Below are positions 33,743 to 45,260 of a DNA stretch of 64,000 bases, piece by piece. Numbering within the stretch: the stretch's first letter is position 1; each line of letters starts with the position of its first letter. The notes beneath the pieces were generated by a model that was not told the origin of the DNA, made no database searches, and saw only the letters and a program-made list of their open reading frames with translations. This DNA is from Saitoella complicata NRRL Y-17804. Its lineage: Eukaryota > Ascomycota > Saitoellomycetes > Saitoellales > Saitoellaceae. The translations under genes and the position numbers were made by a program. The stretch is from the NCBI RefSeq assembly GCF_001661265.1, contig NW_017567005.1, positions 310,001 through 374,000 of the forward strand. The letters run 5' to 3'.

Positions 33743-35033
33743 ATGCCCAGATCAAGATTAGCTGAGGACTCACCTCACGCAATCATCGCTGCCTTCCTTG
33801 AGAAGTTTCATTATACAGATGTGGGGATCACAGGCTGGTTACTGTTCACAGTCGCTGACCATATAGTTGCCACAGACCCTCGACGCCTTCCGCCACGAAA
33901 CAGGACTTGGCTTCAATGATGGTCCGAAAGCATTGGATCTGGAGGAGTTGTTGGGGGATCGACGGATGAGGGAGATGCAGGCTACGATGCACGCGACGCA
34001 TGTCCAGGACGCCTTGTCTACCCTTCCTAGCTGGTCGGCTCCTAGTGGGGAGCCGGTGAAGTTCAGAGAGACGGCATGTGTGCACGGTGCTGTACTGAAT
34101 GCGATGGTTGTCGAAGGGATGGTATGGTTGTCGTATAGTGATGGTGCTGTCGAGGTCAGGACCACACAATCGCTGGACTCTAAGAACCCAGACCATTTGA
34201 AAGTGGGACGGTTTCATCCGCATGGACGGAGTCCGGTGTTGAGTATGGTTGTTGATGGTCAGTTCTTGATCACTGGTGGTATGGATGGAAGGATTTTGGT
34301 TACGGACGTCCCTCGCAATGGTGGGCCGCATGTGGAGCATGTGCAGACTGTTGCGAAGCATGGGAGGTATGTCGTTCGGCTGGCGATGTCTAGTGACAAG
34401 GGGTTCCTTGTTTCTGCGAGTTACGACAATACTGTCAAGATCTTTTGTCGTGACCGGGCGTCACCAGCGTGCCCCGTACCGGCGTGGAAGGAGGAGCGAA
34501 CGATCACATTCGCGACACAGCCGGAGGCATTGCACATCACCGAAGACAACGAGGTCATTATGGCTGCACGATCATCGAACCTCCTGCAATGTATCAAGCT
34601 GTATACAGGTGAGGAGAGGACGATTAACCTGAACGCTGTTGGTGATGACCACGTCTCGTTCTCCCCACTGGACATCGCACCGCACCCCCAAAACCCGAAT
34701 GTCCTCGCAATTGCGACCCTTCACCCCACAACCCCTTTTCACCGGGTCGTCTTCCTCGACCTCTCTCAATCTCGGGTGATTGGTGACCTATGGACGGATG
34801 CGCCGCAAAACGAGTACTCCACTCCACGGGTGGTATGGCGAGGTAGTGGTGATGGAATCTGGGTTAATGGGGATGATGGCGTCTTACGTGGGTACGATGT
34901 CAGTACAAAGAGGAAGATTGGGGTGTTAGCGGGACATGAGGGGAATGTTAAGGCGGTTTGGGCTGGGACGGTGGAGGGGAGGGAGGTGGTTGTTACTGGA
35001 GGGTTCGATAAGACGGTCAGGTTGTGGTGGTAG
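33743..35033 (+). CDS. LisH-motif WD40-repeat protein
   Basis: Model: join(33743..33820, 33876..35033), 411 aa. The 55 bp intron splits a LisH dimerisation motif (AIIAAFLEKFHYTD / TLDAFRHETGL) that a single-exon reading would miss. The rest forms a beta-propeller of about seven blades: LNAMVVEGMVWLSYSDGAVE, VLSMVVDGQFLITGGMDGRI, VRLAMSSDKGFLVSASYDNT, and GREVVVTGGFDKTVRLWW at the C terminus, with less typical central blades. LisH-WD40 proteins act as scaffolds, for example in dynein regulation, chromatin complexes or CTLH-type E3 ligases. This copy is shorter than Lis1/NudF and lacks a recognisable coiled coil, so no ortholog is named. Confidence 0.85.
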
Positions 35034-35689
35034 AATCGATGGACCCAGGCAATGGAGACCTATTTCGACGTACAACGAGGAATATAGCACCATTACAAGT
35101 TCCACCAAAGATCTTGAACTAGTCGATCACAAGCGTATCTAACCTCCAGTTATGGGCTTCGGGATCCTTCTAGCCCGACATACGGCATTCTGCCCGATGG
35201 CATCGCCGACGTGAACAGGGTAGATGGATATTTTTGAGGGACTGTGATACAAAGAAGGACGGTTTGTGAAGGACGCAACGCCCATTGAGTGTCCCTAACC
35301 TCCGCTTAGCTGCGACCTCTGTAATTCCGAGCTTGCACCGCAGCCGACCCTTCGATGGATTCGCGACTGCCGTTACCCCATGGCCGCTCGGCTTCCCTCA
35401 CCCAGTACCGCGCATCAAGTTCGAGAAACCCATAAAGGATGCCGAAGTTCTTACCTAATCCGTCTCGGTCCACGATCTCTCCGAGGACCCCTAGCGTCTC
35501 TCCAACTTCCCTGCCGCGCCCCACCTTAAATCCCGCGCGGCCCCGCTCAAATTAGCCGAAGCTAACCGAATTGGGTCTGATTGCACTGACCAAGCACTGA
35601 CAAAATGTTGCGACAATGCGATCCTCGAGACCTATAAAGCCAATTGATCCCTTTAGATTTGGAGGGGAAGAAGACAGGGGAAAGGCAAG
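35034..35689. other. Intergenic region and promoter of the phenol-hydroxylase-like gene
   Basis: 656 bp with no supported gene. A TATA-like element near its right end is listed separately. Confidence 0.5.
35633..35638 (+). promoter_or_regulatory. TATAAA element upstream of the phenol-hydroxylase-like gene
   Basis: A TATAAA hexamer lies 52 bp before the ATG at 35690. Position and sequence fit a core promoter of an inducible gene; this is inference only. Confidence 0.35.
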
Positions 35690-37603
35690 ATGGTAGCAGC
35701 ATTGGACAATTCGATTAAGTCAGCCAATGCGCCGGCGTTGTTTACCCAGACGCACTTCGTCGACTCACATACCCTTGCCGGCGGTCGCCTGCACGATGAG
35801 CGTGCCGCGTCCATCGACACCTCTTATACTCCATCGGAATGTGTCGACGTCCTCATTGTCGGCACCGGCCCCGCAGGAATGATGGCCGCAGCCTCCCTTT
35901 CGCGCCTCTCCATCCCCTTCCGTGCAATCGATCGTCGCGCTGAAGCAATCCCGGCCGGTCAAGCCGATGGCCTGCAACCACGTACACTCGAAGTCTTGCA
36001 GCAGTTGGGGCTGGCGCACGAGATTTTGGAAAGGGGATGTCAGATGCATCAGGTTTCGTTCTGGAACCCGAGAAAGGATGGGAAGGGGATTGAGAGGACG
36101 AGTCGCGCGAGGGATGTGGTTACGGGTGCAAGGTATCAGCATGAGGTCACGATTCATCAGGGCATCATTGAGAGGCTTTTTCATGAGGATATTGTTTCCC
36201 GCCGTGGTGGTGTGGGCGTCGAACGCGAAACTGATTTCATCTCCTACTCTATTCACGAAGGAGAAGAATACCCAGTCCGCGTCACTATCTCCAAGAAAGG
36301 CGTGGAGTCAGTAGTCAAGTGCAAATACCTCCTCGGCACCGACGGCGCCCGTTCATCCGTCCGCGCCGCAATGGGCATCTCCCTCGAAGGCGAACACACC
36401 GACTACATATGGGGCGTCATGGACGGAATCTGCCGTACGACATTCCCCGATATCAGGTTCCGGTGCGCGATTCATTCCGACGCTGGATCCATCATGGTTA
36501 TTCCGCGCGAACGCACTCCACGCGGAGTACTCACAAGACTCTATACACAAATGGCGGTGGCGCCCCCCACGAGCGGCGGGGAGGGTGTGGAGAAGGATTC
36601 GAAGGAGGAGGCGAAGAGGAGGAGGGGGGAGGTTACGCAGGAGAAGGTTGTGGAGCAGGCGAAGCGGGTGCTGGCGCCGTATGAGTTTGAGTGGGAGAGT
36701 GTCGATTGGTATGCGGCGTATCAGATTGGACAACGCGCTGCGCCGCGGTTTCAGAAGGATGGGAAGGTGTTTATTGCCGGAGACGCGTGTCATACCCACT
36801 CTCCCAAGGCTGGCCAGGGGATGAACGTGTCTATGATGGATACGTTCAATTGGGCGTGGAAGGTTGGGTTAGTGTTGAAGGGTTTGGCGAAGGAAGAGGT
36901 GTTGGAGACTTATGAGGAGGAGAGGAGACAGATTGCCAGGGAGCTGATTGAGTTCGACACGAAATTCTCGAGTATGTTCAGTGGGAAGATTGGGGAGGAC
37001 AGTGGGTTGACGCATGAGCAGTTCTTGGAGGTGTTCGCGAAGGGGAATGGGTTTACTTCCGGGTGTGGGATTCAATACGCCTCTTCGATCCTCGTTCGTC
37101 CTGATGCGGCGGGGGTAATTGACGCGGAGGCGAAGGAGGCGGTGGTACCAGGGAAGAGGCTGTTCAATACCCGTCTCGTAAGGGTGGTGGACGCGAACCC
37201 CAGGGACATCCACGACGAGATGCCCGTCAACGGCACCTTCCGTTTGCTCATCCTCGGCGGAACGTTCATTACCTCCTCCACCCGTCCTGCCCTCGACGCC
37301 CTCGGCGCATACCTCCCTACCCCATCCTCGCCCCTCGTCCGCTATTCCGGCCTTGTCGAGCCTCTGTTTGTTCATGCTCACAAAGACCGACATGAAATTG
37401 AGGTCGTGGATTATCCGGAGACGATTAGGGATTGGGAGTGGGGCTTGTTCCATGATGATACAGGAGCGGCACATGAAACTTGGGGGGTGAATATGAAGAA
37501 GGGAGCCTTGGTTGTTGTTAGGCCGGATGGGGTTGTTGGGTGTGTTGCGGAATTGGAGGACGTGAAGACTGTGGAGGAGTATCTGGGTGGAATCTTGGTG
37601 TAG
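35690..37603 (+). CDS. FAD-dependent phenol 2-monooxygenase-like flavoprotein
   Basis: A single exon, 637 aa, close to yeast-type phenol hydroxylase (about 665). It hydroxylates phenolic rings using NADPH and O2. Motifs in order: FAD-binding GxGxxG (VLIVGTGPAGMMAA, about residues 53-66), an Arg/Gln after the second strand (IDRRAEAIPAGQADGLQPRT), the DG motif (LLGTDGARSSVRAAMG), the second FAD motif (FIAGDACHTHSPKAGQGMN) with FNWAWK, and a thioredoxin-like C-terminal domain (RLLILGGTFITSS, ALVVVRPDGVVG). A Lys/Glu-rich insertion sits at about residues 305-330. No secretion signal; likely cytosolic or peroxisomal. There is no neighbouring ring-cleavage gene, so it is not part of a visible catabolic cluster. 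Confidence 0.92.
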   Translation: MVAALDNSIKSANAPALFTQTHFVDSHTLAGGRLHDERAASIDTSYTPSECVDVLIVGTGPAGMMAAASLSRLSIPFRAIDRRAEAIPAGQADGLQPRTLEVLQQLGLAHEILERGCQMHQVSFWNPRKDGKGIERTSRARDVVTGARYQHEVTIHQGIIERLFHEDIVSRRGGVGVERETDFISYSIHEGEEYPVRVTISKKGVESVVKCKYLLGTDGARSSVRAAMGISLEGEHTDYIWGVMDGICRTTFPDIRFRCAIHSDAGSIMVIPRERTPRGVLTRLYTQMAVAPPTSGGEGVEKDSKEEAKRRRGEVTQEKVVEQAKRVLAPYEFEWESVDWYAAYQIGQRAAPRFQKDGKVFIAGDACHTHSPKAGQGMNVSMMDTFNWAWKVGLVLKGLAKEEVLETYEEERRQIARELIEFDTKFSSMFSGKIGEDSGLTHEQFLEVFAKGNGFTSGCGIQYASSILVRPDAAGVIDAEAKEAVVPGKRLFNTRLVRVVDANPRDIHDEMPVNGTFRLLILGGTFITSSTRPALDALGAYLPTPSSPLVRYSGLVEPLFVHAHKDRHEIEVVDYPETIRDWEWGLFHDDTGAAHETWGVNMKKGALVVVRPDGVVGCVAELEDVKTVEEYLGGILV

Positions 37604-37805
37604 GGCTTAGCGGGTAGAGGTTCGGAGGAGGCATGGGAAGAGTGACGGGGTTTGTGTACGTTTAGGGTATCTGTATCAGTTCTGCTTCGATGCTTGATCG
37701 GATTCCAATATGAATAAAGGATTTATACTCTGCGACGCAAACGGACATTAGGGTGTCTGTTCAACTTCCAGCAGTTTTGGCAGCCAGAGTTCACACGGTG
37801 TACAG

Positions 37806-37982
37806 ATGAACAAGGGAAAGCTCTTCATTCTCATGACAGGTCTGCTTATCGGGCTCTTGTGTGGCCTGACAGCTGCTCCACTCGCCCGTCCGGCCGTGAA
37901 GTACTGTAATCTAATAATAGAGTGCTCACACTATACGCGGCCGGGCCGGTTGATGGCCGGGCACCTCCGCAACACCGCCTGA
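37806..37982 (+). CDS. Possible small secreted peptide, 58 aa
   Basis: A short frame begins MNKGKLFILMTGLLIGLLCG, which is a textbook signal peptide with a likely cleavage after LTAA, followed by a short basic tail with two Cys residues (VKYCNLIIECSHYTRPGR). The stop is TGA at 37980-37982. It lies 200 bp after the phenol-hydroxylase-like gene and before an orphan. The leader quality is the only evidence; a longer spliced form or chance is possible. Confidence 0.3.
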   Translation: MNKGKLFILMTGLLIGLLCGLTAAPLARPAVKYCNLIIECSHYTRPGRLMAGHLRNTA

Positions 37983-38090
37983 TGCCCACGTCAAAATGGA
38001 ACCTCCACCCGCACGGCAGAACCGAACAATCGGTGTTCCATCAGCTGCAGCCGCTTACCTGCACATGCCGAAACTCTTTTAAAGGTCCAT

Positions 38091-39673
38091 ATGGTCCCCC
38101 CGGGTGCAGCAGTGGACGGTCGCCGGGTTTCCCCGCCTCCTCCGTACTCTTTAAAGATAATTATGTCAGCGCTCCGCTCAAACTCAGTTACCCAACCACG
38201 CCAGCGGCAGACCTTGACTTATTCAACACATCCTTCTGGTCAGGAGCTAAGGAAGAGTTTGGGATACCAGTCAGGACTTGAGTACAGACTGAAGGACACA
38301 GCGGGAGCTGCCATGGCAAGCTCAACGTCAAATCCAGGCCTGGCGAGGCCTGTAAGCACCTTAACCTCAATCCACGAAATGATATCCTCCGGATCGACCC
38401 TAAACCCCGACCACGACAACACCTTCGTCTTCCTCAATCTCGACGACGTCGAAGCTCATCGTGGGTGCGACTGCCTCAACTTCGCTCTCATCCGACACGC
38501 ACCAGATCTCCGTTACATCTCTGGCGAAATCAGGAAAGTGGAGGCATACTTTGAGAACCCATTCGCGGGGGATCAACGGATATTCAAGTTTAGGGATTGG
38601 GAAAGTGCGGTGAAGGTTGGGCGGGCGCTGGAGGGGAAGAGCATGATGGTGAGGGGCAGGAGTACATGTGGAGCGTTCATGCTGGTTTCATCAGCGGAGT
38701 ATGCCAGTTCGTGTTCAGCTCTGGCGCGTACGTTGCTGATCGATATGACAGGATTCTAGCTCGTGTACAGACAAGTGCGACGCAGACAACACCGGGTCTC
38801 ATCCAACTCCCACCTCTCAACACACAATGCTTCCCCGGCCCCGAAGTCACGGCACTCATCACCCCTCCCCTCCGTACCTCATCCTCGCCGAATCCTGCAT
38901 TGGGTCACACCTCACCCACGCGGCGTCCAGTAATACCCCATACCGGGTCCAACTCTGCCCCGCAAAGTGCCAGTCCTCCGCCCTACGTATACGAACCACA
39001 GGATCCACCCCAACCACCCACAGCTAGGTCCATTATTGCACGTCCGAGATCCGCTTCCGCGCCGCGCGAGCTTCGTGCGCGAAGCGCTACGACTGCTTCT
39101 GAAGCCGAACTCAGGCAATACCGGCTCGCACTCGAGGATTCCCTCTACACCCTCGAAATTCAGTCACGTAGCCAAGCTGCAAGTTCGAATCCGTCGAATC
39201 CTCAGGACTCAGCACAAGTATCAGCGAATCCGAGGGATTCCAGGCGTGAAGCGAGGGAAATTAGGAACAATCCCAGCAGCTCCTGGTTCAGGACTGAGTG
39301 GACGAGACAAGATCTCAACGACCGTGGTGCGCTTCCACCAACGCCCACCAGTCCCGAGGTAGCGATGAGTATCATCAGAGCGACAGAAAGCCCAGCTCCT
39401 TCTGAAGCACCGACTCAAGGCAACGGCATCGCGGGCTCAGTGTCTGGCCTATCCAGGGTTATTCCAGGTCTTGGACGCCATCACAGACGTGTTGGATCCG
39501 GAGATAATCGCCCCGCATCCATGATTGTGCCAAGTACGAACACGGTAGCATCCGCGGATGCAGGCCTGGGTTTGGGAGAGTTTAGGGAGCAGATTTCGAG
39601 GATGTATTTTAAGTTGAAGGCGGAGGATCAGGCGAAGTTGGCGGCGTGGATGAAGGGGTTGTGGGAGCCGTAA
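38091..39673 (+). CDS. Hypothetical protein, 507 aa, Ser/Pro-rich
   Basis: Model: join(38091..38648, 38708..39673); a 59 bp intron with a GTGAGG donor joins the two frames. The start may be the later in-frame ATG at 38163 or 38313. The N-terminal third has a compact segment (NTFVFLNLDDVEAHRGCDCL, FENPFAGDQRIFKFRDWESA). The rest is a long disordered Ser/Pro/Arg region (SASPPPYVYEPQDPPQPPTA) and ends in a helical motif (EFREQISRMYFKLKAEDQAK). No recognised domain; the position after the possible secreted peptide suggests nothing specific. Confidence 0.65.
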
Positions 39674-40082
39674 GTGCCTTCCCCATGATGATGTTTGAAA
39701 GATTGATGAAGACGTATCAATATGTTTGGATGGTGCAAAGCTACCTGCCGAAGACTTCGACGTTCGATGGGTTTGTGATCTAGGGCGGAGTGCGGCGGGC
39801 CCGACACCCGCTCAAGATCACGCTGATTGAATCATTCTGTTGAACAGAACTTGATATATCTTGATTCGCATAATTTACATCCACTCCTTCCCTTTTCCCT
39901 CCAATCTACATTTACAGGCCCTGACGGCAATTTTCTGTCGGTTGCCGAGATTGGAGTCTGCGGCAATCTTCACGTGCAGCTCAGATTGCTGAGAAATCTT
40001 GAGCGCAAGTGGCGACCATCGAATAAAAAAGACCAGGATCCATCGGTTCACGACTAAGAACTGCAGATTAGATTCATTCACA
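39674..40082. other. Intergenic region and REI1 leader
   Basis: 409 bp; the frame of the next gene is open upstream of its ATG but contains no earlier ATG. No other feature is seen. Confidence 0.45.
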
Positions 40083-41408
40083 ATGTCGACAGCAACAGTC
40101 GCTTCGCAGCAGCCTTCGTCCTCCTCGCAGGACCAGGTTGTTCTCTTTACCTGTATGGCCTGTGCGGTCGGTTTCCACACCGCCGATCTCCAGCGCCAAC
40201 ATTACCGCACCGACTGGCACCGTTACAACCTCAAGAGAAAAGTCGTTGATCTCCCGCCTATCACCGCCGACTCCTTCGCCGAGAAGGTCTTGCAACAGCA
40301 CGATGCGAAGAAGGAAGAGCAGGAGCGATCGACCTTCAGCGCCAATTGCGCCGCTTGCAAAAAGACTTTCTACAGCCCTAACGCTTTCCAGAATCATTTG
40401 AGGAGTAAGAAGCATATGGAGGCTACTGGACGGTACGAGGCACGTATTATGGCGGAAAGAGAGAGGACTGGATCACCCGCCGAGTCCATGATTTCTTCTA
40501 CGTTCTCGATTGGAGAGTCTTCAAATGCGACCGGTGCGGCACCTTTGGCGGATGAGATTGACAGGATGTCCATCCAGGACGAGGCACCAGAAAGGACTGA
40601 GGAGGAGGAGATTGAGGCCCGTCTCGCCAATGTTGCCGTTATCAACGTCAACTCCTGTCTCTTCTGCTCGCCAAACAACCCGCCATTTTCCGCCGTTGAC
40701 GAGTGTCTGAAGCACATGTCCTCCCGCCACGGTCTTTTCATCCCAGAACGCGACTACCTCACCGACCTCGAGGGTTTGTTGCGCTATTTGCAGGAAAAGA
40801 TCAACGTTGGACACGCGTGTTTGTCGTGTCACAAGGAGTACAGGTCCGCGGAGGCGTGTAGAGCACACATGATCTCGAAGGAGCACTGTAAGATCAAGTA
40901 TGACACCCAGAAGGATATGTTGGAGTACTCCGACTTCTACGACTTCTCTGCATCATACTCAGATGTTGAGGACGCGGAGATGGTTGATGGCGACGCAGAG
41001 GATGTCGAAGGTGGAGACTGGGAAGACGTTTCAGAGTACGACTCAGACGAAGACTCCATCGCAAGCGAAGACCTCGGTTCCCTCCCCGTCGACCCGCAAT
41101 ACTCTCTCTACCTCCCCAACCGCGGAATCTCCCTCGGTCATCGTTCCCTTCACCGCTACTACCGTCAACACCTTCGCCCTCCTGGAGCTGTCCCTGATGG
41201 TGTCAAGGTTCATCGTCAGGCTATCCAGGCTGCGGTTATGGAGAATAAGGAGAGGTCTTTGATGGGTGTTACTGGCGGAAGAAGAAAAGAGGCGGAGAAG
41301 CATATTAAGACTTTCCGGGATATGCGCAGGAGGGAGGATTACAAGACTACGGTTGGTATCAAGGTCGGAAACAACCAGAAGTACTTCAGGGATCCTCTCC
41401 TTCAGTAG
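40083..41408 (+). CDS. REI1: Rei1-type cytoplasmic 60S ribosome biogenesis factor
   Basis: A single exon, 441 aa (yeast Rei1 393). It acts late in cytoplasmic maturation of 60S subunits, helping release Arx1 and recycle Tif6. Four C2H2 zinc fingers are visible: FTCMACAVGFHTADLQRQHY with DWHRYNLKRKV after it (the family signature), CAACKKTFYSPNAFQNHL, CLFCSPNNPPFSAVDECL, and CLSCHKEYRSAEACRAHM. An acidic stretch (about residues 300-350) precedes the conserved C-terminal segment (GRRKEAEKHIKTFRD, KVGNNQKYFRDPLLQ). The start is chosen at the ATG giving MSTATVASQQ, just before the first finger. Confidence 0.94.
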   Translation: MSTATVASQQPSSSSQDQVVLFTCMACAVGFHTADLQRQHYRTDWHRYNLKRKVVDLPPITADSFAEKVLQQHDAKKEEQERSTFSANCAACKKTFYSPNAFQNHLRSKKHMEATGRYEARIMAERERTGSPAESMISSTFSIGESSNATGAAPLADEIDRMSIQDEAPERTEEEEIEARLANVAVINVNSCLFCSPNNPPFSAVDECLKHMSSRHGLFIPERDYLTDLEGLLRYLQEKINVGHACLSCHKEYRSAEACRAHMISKEHCKIKYDTQKDMLEYSDFYDFSASYSDVEDAEMVDGDAEDVEGGDWEDVSEYDSDEDSIASEDLGSLPVDPQYSLYLPNRGISLGHRSLHRYYRQHLRPPGAVPDGVKVHRQAIQAAVMENKERSLMGVTGGRRKEAEKHIKTFRDMRRREDYKTTVGIKVGNNQKYFRDPLLQ

Positions 41409-41735
41409 ACGAGGGTCATCGGAGAGGGTGTGTGTGCGGACTGTGTCTGCGGAAAATTGGGTGTGTGCAAAATTTCTGGGATTTCTCTGGTGTCTCTTGC
41501 AATTCTTTCGATTTGACTGCGTTTTTGTTTTGCTTTGCCTCTGTGGTTCGTTGGGTTCAGGGATTTGTTCGTTAATTGCATTTCTTGGAGATTCATATAG
41601 CTTTGGGGGTACGTTCGTATCCGTTATAGATTGCATTCTTAGTCTTTCTACCACGTTGTTCCATACTCTTTCCTCTTTCACATTATAACAGGCCTGTTAC
41701 CTTCTCAGGTGCACTACGGCAACACGGCCGTGCGA
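41409..41735. other. Intergenic region between convergent genes
   Basis: 327 bp, T-rich on the plus strand as expected for a 3' UTR and terminator zone of REI1. No gene is supported. Confidence 0.45.
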
Positions 41736-43704
41736 TCAGTCGCTGAAGTAACCTTCATCGGCCCTTCTGTTGGCGACCACTGCGGCCCAATTGATTGCCT
41801 GAGCGAGGGGCGGAGGTGGTTCATGACGGGGCTCCGGCATCATCATTTCAGCAGTTAAGCTACGTCGCGGGGATCAGCTTCAGCTGCATGCTTTGCTCTG
41901 AAAAAACTTACCATGGCAAAACGGTTGTGAGCCAGGTCATCTGGATTAGATGAAACAGCCAAGCTCTCGTCGTCCCATGTACACTTCCCTGTGTTTCGAC
42001 GTCGTAGCGAGAGTCCAATGTCAGACTCATAAAACAATATGACTGGAAAACCACGCGCGTGAATATGCCGAGCGGCCTGAGACAGAAACGGCTCGTTCGA
42101 CACAGGCGTCTGACTCCACTAACAACATCGCTGAAGAAAACTCGGTAGTCTTCGACGCTATAGGTACACGCTGTTAGTACGTTACGAAGGTTCCGCCTGG
42201 AGGCAACGGAAGAGGAGGCTCACCTTAAGGAGACGGCGACGAAGACCACAAACACAAAAGCTGCGGAAAGGGCGAAAAAGCAAACCATCTTCACGCTGAA
42301 ACATGCAAGAGCAACCGCACAGTCGACACTTGATGACAGCTCCCACACATAGGGGAATGTGTACGGCGCAAGACCATAGATGCTCGGCTTCCGCATCGCC
42401 ATCTCGAAGAACGAAACATCCAGCGCACGTAGACACTCACATGGAATCACATACAAGGTCGCTGTCCAGCACGTCACAAGAGTTAAGTCGAAATACAGGC
42501 TTTCGAGTTCGCACGTAAACCTCCCGTAACATGAAAATTCACACAGGAGCGTTAATACGCACGCGAAGTACGCAACAACCAAAGCGCCGATCTTCAACAT
42601 GACACTTAGTCGCTCTTGGCCATCAACCTTGTCCCAGATCAGTGATAAAGTCTTCGGGGACCAGTGTGGTTCCAGCCGGTACAGCTTTGGATCGAAGGTT
42701 GCATGGTCTAGAAGAAGACCGCGCTGAAAAGCTGCAGAATGAGCATGGCTGCAACCATCTTGATAACTAGACACCAGAAGAGATGGTGGTTGATCTGTTC
42801 GAACATTCTGGGGAAAACAGCGGTGATCCTGGCGCTTGTGCGAGGCCCGCAAAGGCCAGGGGCTAAGAGTCTGGAGGGCTCAAAACTCATCTTGAGGTGG
42901 TGTAAGAGTGTCTGGCTTGTCACTGCTTTACGACGGGACAGCAGCTTTTCAGTCAACGGAGCGGACTTCGAGAGCAGTCCCACTAGCGCGGGTCTCGTTT
43001 CGCGCCATACCGGATCAGGGAATCTTGGGATTCCAGTTCATGCAGAAGTATCAAGGCAGTGTCCTGTGTTGATGTCATGATTGAACGTGATTCGTAAACT
43101 GTATATACTCGATCCGCTAAATCGGAGACTTCACTTCAGCTCTTTGCGACGCAACGTCTGCGTTCGTGCGCTTATCGACGCGGTTGGCGTTTGCTCGACG
43201 ATCGCGGAAACAACAGTCTGAATACGCCGTTAGCCGTCTTTCCACGTCTGATGGACAAGATGACTTACAAGTATGTCACGCCCCACAATGACAAGTCAAT
43301 CGCGAATCTCGCAATGACCCTGTGTACTCGCGGGTTCTCTGCCGTAAAAGCAGCGATGGCCGCCCATAGATACAGAACCATGTGGGTCACATCCGAAAGT
43401 TTGGGCCCACAATAGAACGTCGGGAACAAGGAAGCCACCAAAGTGTAACCAGCGAGGAGCCAGCCCGTGAGCACGACGAGAAACGGCGCGGTTGAAAGGG
43501 CCAGACGAATAACAGGACTTCCCCATCCGGGTTGTGCTGCAGTACTTGCGCGGTCGTGGAGCCGACCTGGTGCTCTGCCTGTCAGCTCTGCAAGCACCAC
43601 TTCATATAGTCTGGGTGCGTCATGCCTGGTTTGAGGTCGATTCCTGAGAAGGAACGTGAAGTTGCAGTGAATGGGTTGTTAACTCGCAACGAGGCCGACA
43701 TCAT
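41736..43704 (-). CDS. Multi-exon integral membrane protein, unrecognised
   Basis: Consecutive exons can be chained on the minus strand. A start at 43704 (MMSASLRVNNPFTATS) leads to membrane helices (APFLVVLTGWLLAGYTLVA, HMVLYLWAAIAAFTAENPR). A splice from a perfect GTAAGT donor then reaches FPDPVWRETRPALVGLLSK. A 65 bp intron with a pyrimidine-rich end joins NHHLFWY to HATFDPKLYRLEPHW. More helices follow (VVAYFACVLTLLCEFSCYG, MVCFFALSAAFVFVVFVAV), then two further introns before EDYRVFFSDVVSGVRR and a Pro-rich tail ending in TGA at 41736. At least six membrane segments are likely. The second intron (about 245 bp) and the first exon are provisional. No family is recognised; likely an endomembrane or plasma-membrane protein. 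Confidence 0.5.
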
Positions 43705-44745
43705 ATAGACGGACTTGAGAGTTCTGAAGTACAGCACAGGTTCTTGATACAGGTATTTAGCAGCCCCGTCCTATATCAGCAGCGAGATACTTTAGCCATA
43801 ACCGTCGTACGACGCTAATTTGAAGACCAGGGTCAACCTCGCCCACCTTTTCCGAATGCGTCAAATTTTGCGCAAGACTATATAACGACATGTTCAAGTG
43901 GTGGTGCGAAAAGGAGCTTATGCATTGTTGTGCTGACTGACATCTGACCCACTCATTTTGTTGTCGCGACGGCTGCGAGCGACGTCAAGATTTGTGCTAC
44001 CGACGTTCTTGTTACTTTTTTCAGCAGGTTGGAGTAACCTACAATATTCACCAAATGCCAACGTCAACAGTAACATTGATTCCCACCAACAGCCTACGAA
44101 AAACCTGTATCGAGAACTGCACGGAGGGTGAAGGAACCTAAGAGTGTAGGCACAAGATACCGCCGGGATCTCCTGAAATCCCTGGTTTTGGCACACTTAA
44201 GCCTGTAACCTTGTTCAGTGTTCGAGGAGTGGAGTGCTGCTTCTTGGGGCTTGGTTAATCCTGATCAGGGTTTGTGCTAGATTTGTGCGGTAACTGGTGA
44301 GTTTGGTGTGTCGCGCGTGCACGTGTTGGGGACCGCTCGGAGGCATAGGGGGCAAACCGTGAGAAAAGATATGGAACGCGTCGACATGATCATGAACAGG
44401 ACAAGCATGTCTGTGGTCTAGATATGAGAGAGAAACCAGAGACAATTCCAGATCCATTACTCCAATGCTAACAAACTCGAAAAGAAAACCATGCACGGAC
44501 GACGAAGCTATCACAGACTGCTACTAGAGAGGAGCGCAGCAGGTGACAGTTTCATCAAGTTCGATTGCAAAAATATAAACGCCTGCCCGACACATTATAC
44601 CCCACAACGAATTTTTACCCTTGGCATGCCGATTAGCATCTCGTCCAAGTTCAGTGAGTGGGGTTCAACGTACCAATTCAAACACTGCCTTCCATCCATA
44701 CATGTAAAACACAACACAGGAGCAAAAGCAGGAGAGCGCAATGCT
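43705..44745. other. Intergenic region
   Basis: About 1040 bp, the longest gap in the window. Only short frames without clear features were seen on either strand; base composition is less G/C-rich than in flanking genes. Confidence 0.45.
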
Positions 44746-45260
44746 CTACCACATCCTTCTGGCATCCCAAACCCTTCGCTCCCCAGTCAACTTCACCCTC
44801 TTTTCCTGGACAATCTCTAGGGTTACGGGCTTCTTCTCTTGATACCAGCAATGCCACTCCTTCCTGATGATCCCCAGCTTCTTACTCTTGGTGGCGACCA
44901 TGTTGTTCATCCCGCAGATTGAAGTGAAGTTGCTGATGCCTGACTTCTTGAAGGGAGCGGGCTTCACAGTGGGTCCGGTGGTGGTGGTGGTGGTACAGAA
45001 CTCGATGCTAGCACGATTGCACAAATCATATCCGGAATCAACCGAGCGTCTCTTCTGGGCATCCGTAACAACGACGTTGACCTCCTTCGCCTTCTTTGCC
45101 ACCTCTATTTTCGCTTTCTTTGCAGCCACCTCCTGTTTCTTCATCAATGATTTCAAGAGACCTTGACACTCTAAACTTGATTCTATCAGCGCTCGTGTCT
45201 GATCACACGCCGCACACTGTGCACATCACCCGTGGGAACCGAAGGCTCGGAGATATCCAT
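44746..45260 (-). CDS. Small basic hypothetical protein, 155 aa
   Basis: Model: complement(join(44746..45182, 45230..45260)). A 47 bp intron (GTGATG...GATAG) joins MDISEPSVPT to ESSLECQGLLKSLMKKQEVA. A Lys/Ala-rich helix follows (AAKKAKIEVAKKAKEV), then RRSVDSGYDLCNRASIEFC, a Thr run, and a basic end (KKSGISNFTSI, KLGIIRKEWHCWYQEKKPV). No domain is recognised. The clean splice and ATG support a gene; function unknown. Confidence 0.5.
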
